From Megalonaias nervosa (lineage: Eukaryota > Mollusca > Bivalvia > Unionida > Unionidae), in contig JAECUM010012978.1 of the NCBI GenBank assembly GCA_016617855.1, positions 43,302 through 107,301 of the forward strand: a stretch of 64,000 bases of DNA, written 5' to 3'. Positions 37,901 through 46,470 of the stretch are shown here, piece after piece. Position 1 is the stretch's first letter. Every line of letters starts with the position of its first letter. The translations under genes were made by a program, and so were the position numbers. Below the pieces are notes generated by a model. The model had not been told where the DNA came from and searched no databases. It saw only the letters and a list, made by a program, of their open reading frames with translations.

Positions 37901-40900
37901 CAAAAATTGTGGAAAGCTTGTACTTTATGGAAGAGGCCTATTGTTTTTAGGGTCAAAAGCTCAAAGAGTCACAGTTGGCTAGAGAGAGATTGGGTTTTGC
38001 AAAATAACTTCTCTTTAAATTCCTTGACCAAACTTTTTGGATGTCTTGCATTTAAAGTAATAAAAAAGCCTGTAGATTCTGACCTCAAAAGGTCAGTGAT
38101 AGTCATCATTGTAAATTTTAATGAGAAAATAATGGTTTCTGCACGTTAATTTTAGTTTAAGACCATATACCTTGACCATAGATTGAGGTCATTCAGACCC
38201 ATTGGTCAGTAGTTAACAAGAGTCAACAATACCCGCCTGGTTCCAGCATAAAGGATTATTAAACACAGGGTGGGTGTATAATGTGGTGTTCACTGTAGTC
38301 TTGTTTCATTTGCTTATATTTCCTAAACCCCTTATTGCATTTTGTTCATGAATTGGATAAATCATTATGAAGCTAAGACAATTTATTCTTTAAAAGGACT
38401 GCCCAATAGTTTCATCTTGGATTCAAAGTCACCTGTTTTATGGCAGTATTTTGATCATGGATTTAACATGCAGAACTTGGCTTTCTTGTTTTGCATATGA
38501 ATTGCAAAAGTTAACTATTTGATAACACTTCTTATCCTGTCCATAAATTGTAAAAAAAATTATGGCATTGATCATAAACATTATCATTCTTTTTTTTTTT
38601 TACTCCACATATATTCTGCTGGTCTTTTATGGCATATGAATTACAAAGTTAACTATAACATAACACTTATCCTGTCCATAAATTATAATGTCAGCTATAA
38701 CACTTGATAAAAAATCTTTAGAGCCAAAAGATCAGACCAAAGCCACCCATCACATAAATAATAAATGGATCAACTCGTTAACCAGAAGGACACATTTTTG
38801 TATTGGCTTTCTCTAGTTGAAATTTTACATGACTGTTCTCAATTACATGATCTTTATAAATGATACGATTAGTGTAATGTCTCATTAATACTGGCTATGA
38901 AATCACAGATTTTTTTTCTCTGCATTTCTCTTTAATAATTGTTGATCTGTTTCCACTATAAATGTAATCTCAAATTTGATTGGATGAAATGCATGCATTA
39001 CTAATAATTGGCTAGAAGTATCAAATGGTGTGCACTGAAAGAACTTGTCACACAGATACAGAGCTAAACAGACTGGATCTTTTAAGTACCTAAGTAGCAA
39101 AGACAGTTCACTGAATCCTATTATCATGGCACATGGGACACCAGTGAGACAAATTACAATAAGTTAACACTACAGTGTGGGGTCGGGTTTAAAATAGAGT
39201 CATATCAAGTTGACCAGTTTGGAATTTAAACTCCTCTTTTTTTCATCATACAGTATTGCAGCCTACGCACCTGCACCACCGTCAGTGATGAATACAGTGC
39301 GTCGCCCACACCCTGCTCTCCGTCGTGGCTTCTATCCAGGTATGGACGAAAGTATGGCACCACCTCCATACCCACATGCTGATGAGATGTACCAGCAGTG
39401 GGTTGAAGCACAACAACAACAGCAGCAGCAGCAACAACAAGCCTACAGTGGTAAGCAAGTTTTCATGCTTAACTTGTTTGATGTGTATTTAAATAGCAAC
39501 AATCAGATGCTTGAGTTCAGTACTGTACTAGAATTCAGTTCTGTACTAGAGTTCAGTACTGTACTAGAATTCAGTTCTGTACTAGAATTCAGAACTGTAC
39601 TAGAATTCAGAAATGTACTAGAATTCAGTTCTGTATTAGAGTAAACTATGAAATTTTTCTGTGCATTTTACTTTGTGAATCTTGAGGTGTGGCAGTTGTT
39701 ATCAACAGTTCTGAATACAGGCTTTTTTTTTACAAACAGTTTCTTGCCATTCATGTTTGTACTCTGCCCTGACTGACAACAATTTTATGTATGCATTTAG
39801 TACCATATGCACTCCCAAGTCCAACTGCAAACAGCATAGACCCTGCTCTGCTCTCACATAATGTCCTGGCAGAATAGGATCTGTGTTGTTTGTTCTACTG
39901 GTTCCTCCTAACAAATTGTATAGACTCAGATCTGCCGGCGCATTGTGCAATAGCAGAGCTGGGTCTCTGCAGTTTGCTGTTGGATTCGACTTATAAGTGA
40001 GTATATAAGGTAATGCCTGTTTAGATATGACTATACTGATATAATCAAACAGGTTCCAACCAGGAATCCAACCCATTTATTTATTTGTATTCATTTCATG
40101 TTAATTTTATTTAATTGACCTTTTAATGTCGTGTCAACAGTTAATGCACCAGTTCCAATGGCTCGCTATGGCCCACTGACATACAACACGGGTCAGTGTC
40201 GTATGGAGAACATCAATATGCAAGACATTCAGATTCAGGACTTCAATATGGCCCAACTGGACATGCAGCGAGGTGCATCAGGTATGTTCAACTTTTGAAC
40301 CAGTTGGTCATTTGGTCAGTATGTCAACATTCAAGTCTGGTCTAGATTCTATAATGCAAACTGTAAGCATTATAAACATGAACTAGATTTTTTTAATCTA
40401 ATCTGTCTTAGCTTGCTGAGACATCAGTATGAAATTTCTGGCATCAGTAGCATAGTTCTTGTCAACAGTTTTAAAGTTTTGTGCATAAATGGACAAATCA
40501 CTTTGCTTCTGAGTTTTTGTTTGATTTTTGTCCATTTTTTTTATAGCCTAATGCAGTGTTTGATACAATTTCGTTAGTGCAGCTTGTCCCTCAGATTTTA
40601 ATGGATTGTATTGAAACTTGGTAAATGGTCTTCATAACCTGAAAATGCACATAGCAACAAATAAATTTGCTCCTGCAATTTTTGCTAGAGTTATTGCCCA
40701 TTTGGTCTTGCTGCATAATGCAGTGAATGTGATTCCAGTTGCTTTATTTGTGTGTGTGTGTGTATGTGTGTGTGTGTAAACTGATATATTAAAATGCATA
40801 GAGCTTTTACAGATTAGGTGCAGTTCTCTGCTAAGCCATTATCATCATTATTATTATGACACAAATTTGTTATCACAACTAGTCCCCCAGTTTTTTGAGG

Positions 40901-41709
40901 GATTGCTTGAAACTTAGTAAATGATGGAGTTACCAACTGAAGATGTGCATATGTCAACAAATCATTTTGCTGCAGCAGTTTTGGCCATCATTTGAATATG
41001 CACTTTTCGACAGATTACTTTGCTTTCGCCATATTTGTTAGAGTTATGGCCCTTGGAGATGCATGCAATGTATGAAAATCTTGTGAATGCATTTTATTTT
41101 AGATTCATTTGAAACCTTTTAGATACTGTGGTCATTATCTAAAGGTGCATATATTGACCAATCTTTATCTTACCTTGATTTTTATGAGTTACTGACATTT
41201 ATTTGTGGCTGGATGCAGTATCTGACAGAATTTTATGAATGGCAGAGAGAATTTAATTTTACATTTTTGTTCAGATTTGCCATTAAACCCTATTAATATG
41301 TACATCGAAAAAGAACTTCTTATGATGTCTAGTTGGCCTTAGTGAAAATGATCCCTGTCGGACACCCAGTATGGCTATCATGTCAGCTATAATGAAAATC
41401 TTCATGTCACTACTTCCCCTGAACATTGGTCATGCCTGTTTCCTCCATACCAGTATGTATTTTGGTGGCTTCTCAAAGATATTCCTATTCTAAGGGATTA
41501 ATGTTTATGAGTAAGTACCTTGTTTAGATTATGCTTTTTGTGAATATGGATTTTTTAAAGGTTTAAATCTGTTTTCAGGTTTTGACTTTGATCAGGACAT
41601 TATGGGAAATCCATTCCCTGAGGATGCTCAGCAGCAGTACATGCAGGTTTCTGCCATCGATCGGTGCAGCAGTCGATTGTCTGCAATCTACGCAGATGGT
41701 GCCACCTGA
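10603..41709 (+). CDS. GLIS1/3: GLIS1/3-like Krüppel zinc-finger transcription factor (spliced, 8 coding exons, 5' incomplete)
   Basis: Spliced coding region joined from 10603-12164, 17291-17452, 20415-20525, 30042-30192, 37182-37284, 39254-39450, 40141-40281 and 41579-41709. Every intron starts GT and ends AG, and phases match throughout, giving 851 residues to a TGA. Residue numbers here count from codon 10605. Five C2H2 fingers lie at residues 452-475, 486-511, 519-541, 549-571 and 579-601. Their linkers and helices follow the GLIS1/GLIS3 pattern (for example [14 protein letters not shown] and [20 protein letters not shown]), distinct from GLI/Ci and GLIS2. The family binds GLIS-response elements in the nucleus and acts downstream of cilium- and Sufu-linked inputs in vertebrates; a role here is inferred. 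The first exon opens with the last two bases of a split codon, so upstream coding is missing. An internal ATG at 10635 could start a shorter form. GLIS1 and GLIS3 cannot be separated for an invertebrate. Confidence 0.95.
12529..12850 (+). mobile_element. SINE family A
   Basis: Head ACCGGTGGCCCAGTGGTTAG with B box GGTTCAATCC, then the family A body to an AATC/ACAT tail. A possible short duplication TAATCA is on both sides, but it is weak. About 80% similar by eye to the copy at 3280. Confidence 0.85.
12893..13096. mobile_element. Palindromic MITE copy 1
   Basis: Starts GTTGCTTATAAGTTGAGTCT and ends GCAGTTGGACCCAACTC...TATATA, with CATAGACCCA and ATCTGGGTCTGTG inside. The two halves are near reverse complements. 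Confidence 0.75.
13915..13957. repeat. TA dinucleotide microsatellite
   Basis: About 21 copies of TA. Confidence 0.95.
14464..15934 (+). repeat. 43-bp minisatellite, about 34 copies
   Basis: The unit contains ATCACAATCCCCTAAATTAT, then CAAGCACCAAATCTGTATGC, then AGT. Variants alternate CTGTATGCAGT and CTATATACAGT. The array is 1.47 kb inside GLIS intron 1. The open frames found across it arise because the unit lacks stops, and they change frame each unit, so they are not genes. Confidence 0.95.
16341..16440 (+). repeat. 51-bp tandem duplication
   Basis: TAACTTTCTGGAGGACTTTT and GGACTGAAACCAAA occur twice, 51 bp apart. Diverged related text continues to about 16,790. Confidence 0.8.
16797..16818 (+). 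repeat. GT microsatellite
   Basis: About 11 copies of GT. Confidence 0.95.
17291..17452 (+). CDS. GLIS1/3: GLIS exon 2: zinc fingers 3 and 4
   Basis: The exon has 54 codons, is phase 0 at both ends, and lies between TTTTCTCCAG and GTACGT. It starts [17 protein letters not shown] and ends HQRTHLDT. Finger 3 is completed by C524, H537 and H541; finger 4 uses C549, C554, H567 and H571. The TGERPY linker joins them. This block is almost invariant in GLIS1/3 and is the main DNA-contacting region in the family. The intron that cuts finger 3 between its two cysteines is distinctive. Confidence 0.97.
17453..20414 (+). other. GLIS intron 2
   Basis: GT..AG intron of 3.0 kb between fingers 4 and 5. 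It has a degenerate repeat at 18470-19560. Otherwise AT-rich with no coding support. Confidence 0.85.
18470..19560 (+). repeat. Degenerate tandem repeats (~160-180 bp units)
   Basis: Two units share AAATTGCCTA, GAAACATTTTTT, AATGAATACA and the Tgtccat..ttgtctgttga block. Further units with 'accaaatttggca' and 'aagatggccaccattact' follow to about 19,560. Confidence 0.6.
20415..20525 (+). CDS. GLIS1/3: GLIS exon 3: zinc finger 5 and basic tail
   Basis: The exon has 37 codons, is phase 0 at both ends, and lies between TTACAG and GTAATT. Finger 5 uses C579, C584, H597 and H601 in a [14 protein letters not shown] context shared by all GLI/GLIS proteins. A lysine-rich end (QQKKK) runs into the next exon and could add to nuclear import. 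Confidence 0.96.
22250..23040 (+). repeat. Degenerate repeat family R2 ('aaggtcaaggtca')
   Basis: Units of about 150 bp with AAAGGTCAAGGTC, 'ttgaccaaa..tttgtg' and 'cctattgatttggggtc'. It ends in ACTATTAAACACAGGGTTGG. The same start and end motifs recur at 37680-38310, so this is one interspersed element, not local duplication. Confidence 0.7.
23960..24670 (+). repeat. Degenerate ~145-bp tandem repeat
   Basis: Units share 'gagtttaattatgagtgac', 'tccatatatgttaatgaggt', 'gattggct.agcttg.aaac' and 'ctagagaccatatttctg'. About four copies. No gene is supported. Confidence 0.65.
24890..25440 (+). repeat. Degenerate repeat family R1, second site
   Basis: GACATAATCTTGTGAATGCA, CATCATTTGACGATGTGCAT and ATTGCAGTGAAACTTAGTAC match the units at 6215 and 40380. 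Confidence 0.65.
25826..26375 (+). repeat. 71-bp tandem repeat
   Basis: The unit includes ATCATGGTCTGTCCTCATCA, TCTCCATGATAATAGTATCA and TAGTAATCTCCATCATTATG. Four to five units are almost identical between 25,830 and 26,150 (spacing exactly 71), then it decays into shorter CATCTCCATGAT units. The near-identity points to recent expansion. Confidence 0.93.
26843..27032. mobile_element. Palindromic MITE copy 2
   Basis: Starts TACCATATGTACTC and ends TGATGGTA, with CAGATCTGCCATTATGCAAT inside. Confidence 0.75.
27129..27232. mobile_element. Palindromic MITE copy 3 (half element)
   Basis: Starts TACCATGTATACCC and continues through GATGGCAGATCTGGCTCTGT to GGGTTAATCAGTAA. The second half is missing. 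Confidence 0.65.
30042..30192 (+). CDS. GLIS1/3: GLIS exon 4: region just after the zinc fingers
   Basis: The exon lies between ATCACTTACAG and GTAAGT and holds residues 612-661 plus the first base of codon 662. It reads on from the basic tail (LKREID) and includes [14 protein letters not shown], which resembles the short conserved post-finger helix of vertebrate GLIS1/3. SELYP near its end recalls the GLIS3 segment before the proline-rich domain. The acceptor pyrimidine tract is weak. The exon is placed by frame continuity, a strong donor and this similarity. Confidence 0.85.
30656..30836. mobile_element. Palindromic MITE copy 4
   Basis: CAACTGCAAACAACATAGAC on the left mirrors GTCTATGGTGTTTGCAGTTG on the right; the right end is GACTTATAAGCAAGTATGCA, then TGGTAA. 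Confidence 0.85.
32433..32650. mobile_element. Palindromic MITE copy 5
   Basis: Left end TATACTTGCTTATAAGTC; right end GACTTACAAGCAAGTACTTG. Both halves contain AGATCTG motifs. Confidence 0.85.
34147..34372 (+). repeat. Imperfect tandem repeat 'gagatggcccaaatgtgaac'
   Basis: About eight copies of a 20-25 bp unit, partly arranged in a higher-order unit of about 80 bp with AAGGTGGATT. Confidence 0.8.
35661..35873 (+). mobile_element. SINE family C
   Basis: tRNA-like head with A box GAGTAGCTCAGTTGG and B-box-like GATTTGATTCC. The body has GTTCCTGGGAAAGGCACTTT. It abuts a MITE on its 3' side. The related copy at 36890 is on the other strand. Confidence 0.65.
35874..36092. mobile_element. Palindromic MITE copy 6 (near full length)
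   Basis: Left end TTACCATATATACTTATAAG; right end CTTGCAAGCAAGTATTTATG, then GTAA. GACTCAGATCTGACATC and GGATCTGGGTCTGTGCAG lie inside. Confidence 0.87.
36312..36621 (-). mobile_element. SINE family A, minus strand, with duplication
   Basis: Read on the minus strand it has the head CTGTGGTCTAAGTGGTTAGA and the family A body. TCTTCAA flanks it at 36305-36311 and 36622-36628. Confidence 0.85.
36890..37085 (-). mobile_element. SINE family C, minus strand
   Basis: On the minus strand: GCAGTAGCTTAGTTGATAGA (A box) and GAAGGTTCAATACC (B box), then CTTGGGAAAGGAACTTTGC. It ends about 95 bp before GLIS exon 5. Confidence 0.7.
37182..37284 (+). CDS. GLIS1/3: GLIS exon 5: transactivation region
   Basis: The exon lies between ATTTTTCCAG and GTACGT. 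It enters in phase 1 and leaves in phase 2, which fits both neighbours. Residues 662-695 are low-complexity and rich in Ser, Thr, Pro and Asn, with methionines ([13 protein letters not shown]). No domain is recognised. The support is a clean acceptor and donor plus frame continuity. Confidence 0.85.
37319..37443. mobile_element. Palindromic MITE copy 7 (truncated)
   Basis: CCAACTGCAGAGAAC through AACAAACTGCATAGACC, starting only 35 bp after the exon 5 donor. The right half is lost. Confidence 0.6.
37680..38310 (+). repeat. Degenerate repeat family R2, second site
   Basis: GGTTGAGCATATCATGTTGT near the start and GGATTATTAAACACAGGGTG near the end match 22250-23040 in the same order. Confidence 0.7.
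39254..39450 (+). CDS. GLIS1/3: GLIS exon 6: Pro/Tyr-rich region with PPPY and polyQ
   Basis: The exon lies between TCATCATACAG and GTAAGC and holds residues 696-761. It starts [19 protein letters not shown] and contains a second PPPY motif at 732-735. A run of ten glutamines (mixed CAA/CAG) sits at 749-758, just before the donor. In mammals GLIS3 is reported to bind the HECT ubiquitin ligase Itch through PPxY motifs, so this motif may have the same use. The open frame runs on through the donor into an 18-bp repeat (see the repeat at 39511). Confidence 0.9.
39511..39645 (+). repeat. 18-bp minisatellite at the start of intron 6
   Basis: About 7.5 copies of GTACTAGAATTCAGTTCT. Because 18 is a multiple of three, the open frame from exon 6 continues through it as repeats of VLEFSS until a TAA. 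Confidence 0.95.
39801..40013. mobile_element. Palindromic MITE copy 8
   Basis: Left end TACCATATGCACTC; right end TCGACTTATAAGTGAGTATA, then TAAGGTAA. CAACTGCAAACAGCATAGAC mirrors CTGCAGTTTGCTGTTGG. Confidence 0.85.
40141..40281 (+). CDS. GLIS1/3: GLIS exon 7: C-terminal region
   Basis: The exon lies between GTGTCAACAG and GTATGT and holds residues 762-808. It is rich in Met, Asn and Gln, with two near-copies of a short motif ([11 protein letters not shown], then [11 protein letters not shown]). No known domain is seen. Frame and phase (2 bases in, 1 base out) match the neighbours. Confidence 0.9.
40380..41300 (+). repeat. Degenerate repeat family R1, third site
   Basis: Several units with AATGCAGTGTTTGATACAAT, GATTGTATTGAAACTTGGTA and AAATTTGCTCCTGCAATTTTT. 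Confidence 0.65.
41301..41465 (+). repeat. Repeat family R3, single unit
   Basis: CTTCTTATGATGTCTAGTTG, 'cacccagtatggctatcatg' and 'ctacttcccctgaacattgg' match the units at 50055-51240. Confidence 0.6.
41579..41709 (+). CDS. GLIS1/3: GLIS terminal coding exon with IYxD tail and stop
   Basis: The exon follows TCTGTTTTCAG and encodes residues 809-851, then TGA at 41707-41709. It starts with acidic/aromatic [16 protein letters not shown], typical of an activation domain, and ends [11 protein letters not shown]. The AIYAD segment matches the last residues of vertebrate GLIS3 in type (IYxD close to the end), which supports this as the true C-terminus. Confidence 0.92.
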
Positions 41710-42204
41710 GCCCCAAGCACCATATCATGCAGGAAATGGAAGATCTATCAGAATGATGTAAATTGATCATTTACTGAAACAAACTTGAAATCAAAATTGT
41801 GGGCACTGGGTTGCTTTGTTTAAAGGTTGTAGTACATATGTTGTTCACGGCCTTTTATTTGTTTTTATTAACATGTTTAATGGTATTTTGCAAACTTTGT
41901 GCTGCTTTTTTTTGTAGTGACAGATGGATGCTTGAAAGTTAAGTAATCAAAAACTTACTTTCATTCTAGAATATTTATTCCCATTAAGTGCAGAAGTTTA
42001 TAGGCACATAGAACAAGACAGAACCAAGTATAATTTTGAAGACTTGTTTCATTAGTAATTTTAAAGTATTTTGTTTTAATTAAGTACTTGTATGTGAATA
42101 AGACTTAATCATTTTCGTTTCATTTTACAAATGTTTGAAATATTTCAAAACATTTCAGGACATTTGGAAATCATGTGAAGAAAAGTATCATGAAGCTATA
42201 TTAG

Positions 42205-42474
42205 CAACATTATATACTGGACCGTTTACACATATATAGAATTCTTTATACTGTGGACAGTTTACACATATATAACTATATTGTGGACAGTTTACATGTA
42301 TAAAGAACTCTTTATATTGTAGACAATACAAATATAGAATTTTTTTTTATTGTGAACAGTTTACAAATATAGAACTCTATTGTGGACAATTTATGCATGT
42401 AGAACTTTTTATTGTGGACAGTTTACACATATATAGAACTCTTTTATTGTGTACAATTTACACATATAGAACTC
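42205..42474 (+). repeat. ~35-bp tandem repeat in the 3' UTR
   Basis: About eight diverged copies of TGTGGACAGTTTACACATAT followed by ATAGAACTCTTTAT. If transcribed, it would lie 0.5 kb after the GLIS stop. Confidence 0.88.
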
Positions 42475-43122
42475 ATTTTAGAGTTATTAATTCCATCAAA
42501 TCTTGCATGAACAAAAATTAAATTTACTAATAGTTTGCAATCAGCTAGTAACTAGTACAGTATGATTTTAAAAATGGTGTATTACATCGAAAGACGACTT
42601 AAGTTTTAAGTATGTTGATTTTCATTTTCATTTTATCCATCCCAATTTTTGACAGGTGGATTTGTATATGTATGAATATTACAATGTATTTGTCAGATAT
42701 GCTCCTTGTAACATCTTTTTTTTTAATCAGAGTACAAGAATGTTGATTATTTTTAAAGTGCAAACAAATGTGAAATGGTTGGTGCCAGTTAACAAAGAAA
42801 GGTATCGGTGGTACATTGTTAGTGTTATGACTATACAGCAGTTTGAAAGCAAAGTTCAGATTTCACTAGTACTGCTGCAGCTGTTGTTTACATTACTTTT
42901 TGGCAGTAAACAAAGAGGTAACTATTAAGTGGCATCACAGCATGCAAAGTACAGGAATTCCCATTTATTTCTGGAATATCAGATTTCATGGATTTTATAG
43001 TTGGTACAAAAACCCAACAAAAAAGAGGTCTACTTGTGCAAACAATATGACAACACCACCCAACATGCAGCTGAGGCATATCAACAAATCTAAATACCAA
43101 AGAAAATTATACCCAAAAAGCA

Positions 43123-43290
43123 GATGAATATAAAGTATGGAGCTGCATGTTCTGTACACCAAGCAATGTTTTACCAGATCAGACAAAGATGAATATAAAG
43201 CATGAAGCTGCATGTTCTGTACACCAAGCAATGTTTTACCAGGTCAGACAAAGATGAATATATAGTATGGGACTGCATGTTCTGTGCTCT
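43123..43290 (+). repeat. 65-bp tandem repeat, 2.5 copies
   Basis: GATGAATATAAAGTATGGAG then CTGCATGTTCTGTACACCAA, repeated at an exact spacing of 65 (43123, 43188, 43253). Confidence 0.92.
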
Positions 43291-45233
43291 TTGATATCAG
43301 GTGAAATGTTCACAACTGTCAGTTCTAATGGTTGAGAATATTTTTCTTTTGAGAAACAGATATAGACTCTGACATTTTCTATCATAGTTTTTAGTACATT
43401 CGTATTAATGGTTATGTTTATTGGACGTTTGGTTTTCCTATAAACATTCTTATTGTTCACTTTGACATAGTTGATAACCATTTCTGTACATAATGTTTTC
43501 TTCATGTTTCTGATACATTCATCAGTATATCATATAATTAATTGTACATTTTTTTAAATTGTTAAATAAGAAACTATGTTTCTTTACATTCCAGGATTGT
43601 ATTTCACTATGATTACAGTGACCTTTTTCAATTTGAATAGACTTGATAAGTATTTTTGTACCTTTTTGGTTGATCATGAAGCATATTTATCATGAATATA
43701 CTGCAAACGTGTATTGCACATATACATATAGATATATTTATTTTTGCAATTTTTGTGATATATACGTAATTAAGATAAAAGACATGTTCATAATTATTAT
43801 AGATTGAAAGCATATAAACTGCATAATTTGATCTTTTTTATATTAAGTTTGAAATTTTTATGTCTAAGTTACACCTATAAAACAGTTTTTATTTTATGAG
43901 GCAAACCTCCGATGAATTATCTAGGCAAATGCATAGGTTGGCATTCATTTTTTTTTGGGTGAAGAGAGATTTTTTAAATTGTATATTGTGATAATGTTCC
44001 ATCAGCATGGCCACCTTATCAGTGACTCGGTTTCACCCTCATTAAATATAGACAAGGACGAGGTGAGAATTTTTTTTTTTAAAATGGGCTAGAAAGTGGA
44101 AAAAATTATCAATAAGTGGGAGACATAAATGCTGCTGTCTCCATTATTGTGACAAAAACAATATTAGCTGTGTTTTCAATTCAGAAACTTCTGATTGATT
44201 TCATAAAGGATCATGTTTAACCTGAACACACTTTTCTGGGGGAAAAAACTCATTGTTTGCAGTTGATGTTACTCTTATAGCCTCACATTTTGCTTTAGAT
44301 AATTGTAATTCTTTGTTTCTGTTTACCAGTTGTTACATGTATATATACAAACACACACATGCAGACATACACATGAATTTGAGAATGTTTTTGGCATATT
44401 TTTAAGTTTTATAAGATGAAACATTCATGGAATGGTTGTAAAGTGTATACATTTAAAATTAAAATAATGTTAAAAAGGAATTGATAATAAATTAACATTT
44501 TGAAATGTTTGTGTGGCAATTTTTGATACAGATTAAATATATATTAGTACATATGTGAGAATTTTTTTCATACTTTAATAGTAATGCAAGGGGAGAACAA
44601 ATTGTATATAGAAACTGTAAAGATAGTGTGATATTTCAGTAATAATAGAATGTATATTTTAGAAACAGCAAACTTTGTTCCTATGCTGAAGTTTAAAAGA
44701 AATGTATTTTCACAGATTAAAGTCCGTCCAAATATGAAGTATGTGACTGTTTTAGCCAGAATTTAAACTAATTCTGTATCAAATCTTTTAAGTTGTTATC
44801 CTCAAGTTTTTTTTTTGTCCAAAGAGGTAGTTATATTCTTTATATTCCATTCCCAAATATAGACAGTGCCAAGTATTCAGTATTATATTGTTCCTTCTTT
44901 TGTTCATTATTTTCACATATTCAAAATAATCCCAACACTCATTAATATTGTCATGTATCAGGTATGCCTATTGCCTTCATACAAAAATATGTATTATTAT
45001 TATTATTATTTTTATCAGTGGTACAAGTTTTGTATCTTGTGGTTGAATGGTAATATAGACCACTGATTATGAGAATTAATTTCACTGCCATTATTGGCAG
45101 ATTAAGACATGATTTAAGAAGGCATTGAAATAACATTAAAGACTGTAGAACTGTCAGTTGAATTCAGATTAAGGTAAGGTTAAGCTGAAACAATATCTTA
45201 TATTTTCTTCTCATTTTTTGTGCTATCATAAGC

Positions 45234-45256
45234 TGTGTGTGTGTGTGTGTGTGTGT
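45234..45256 (+). repeat. GT microsatellite
   Basis: About 11 copies of GT. Confidence 0.93.
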
Positions 45257-46251
45257 GGTTTCAGTTCTGTTGAGAGTAAGTTTGTTGTGTGTTTAATCTG
45301 TGTTTCGACTTTATTGTTTGTTTGTTGTATAAGGTTGTAATCTTTTTTATTTTAAAATTGGGTTTGGAATATAAAGAAGAAATGTGTAATAAATTGTTTT
45401 AAAGTATTCATTTAGAAGGAATTTACATTTAAACAGAAAAATACAGATGAATAATATTTTTGAAATTTTTTTCAATCAAAACTTAATTGTTGCCAAACTA
45501 TCACAAAATCTTACACACTATGTGATCAGTAACTGTTGATATATAAGTTTGTTACTTTTAGAATTGCATGAAGGGGATATTAATTTGTTCACCAGCATTG
45601 TTGCAAACAATGTTTTTCATTATCAGGTTCATGTAACAGTGTCCAGGGATGTAAAGCATACACCAGTTTTGTTTCTTTCGTTACATGCTTTACATTCCAG
45701 AGTGGCACTGAAATTACATCATGTGTCCTTTTATATTTTTCCTTGAGGCACATGCTTCATATGAGATAGGCACATGGTACATATGCACAAGAAAATAGAA
45801 GTATGTGGGTATATAAGCATACATTTTGGTTTACTGTATTAGTTTATGATAAAATGACACATACCAGATGGTATGAAAATAAGCTTTACCATTTAAGCAC
45901 TTGAGCACATTGCAACACAGATGTCCTTTGAACATTATCATTGTACATTATGCATAATTCTTGGGGTTTATTTCACAGCTATTGTGTGATTAAATATGTT
46001 TTTTCCATTGGTAGATGAATGTTACAAGTTGAATACTGAGACGAATAATGGTTATTTTCATGAATGGGAATTCTTCACTTCACTTTAACTTGCATTTGGA
46101 GCAAGTGTTTCTTCTGGTAAAGGCTGGTTTGTCTGCAGAAAGTAATTCATTGCAGGGTGCATGCAGAAATAATTGGATAAAGCACTTTGCATACATTATT
46201 TAGCTTTCTGAAGTAAGAAACGAATTTTAAAATCTCTCCTTATATTTTATC

Positions 46252-46470
46252 TACCATCTGTACATGCTTATAAGTTGATTCCAAAAGGAAAACAACATTG
46301 GCCAACATCTACCATTGTATGATGTGCCATGAGATTAGGGTCAGTGTTGTTTATTCTACTGATTACTCCTAACAAAACTGCACTGATCCAGATCTGCTAT
46401 TGCATCATTCAATGACATATATGGGTCTGTGCAGTTTGTAGTTGGACGTAAAAGGGAGTATATATGGTAT
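46252..46470. mobile_element. Palindromic MITE copy 9
   Basis: Left end TACCATCTGTACATGCTTAT; right end GGGAGTATATATGGTAT. CACTGATCCAGATCTGCTAT lies inside. Confidence 0.8.

Larger units (their letters stand above)
37285..39253 (+). other. GLIS intron 5
   Basis: GT..AG intron of 2.0 kb. It contains a truncated MITE and an R2 repeat. The last 900 bp are AT-rich with nothing recognised. Confidence 0.85.
39451..40140 (+). other. GLIS intron 6
   Basis: GT..AG intron of 0.7 kb, largely filled by an 18-bp repeat and a MITE. Confidence 0.88.
40282..41578 (+). other. GLIS intron 7
   Basis: GT..AG intron of 1.3 kb made mostly of R1 units, a short R3 unit and a TGTG microsatellite at about 40750-40777. 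Confidence 0.88.
41710..45393 (+). other. Probable GLIS 3' UTR
   Basis: AT-rich sequence after the stop with no further coding exon. Candidate polyadenylation signals (AATAAA) are at 44486-44491 and 45388-45393; the second is followed by T-rich DNA. It contains a tandem repeat at 42205 and a 65-bp repeat at 43123. The true end cannot be seen. Confidence 0.4.
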
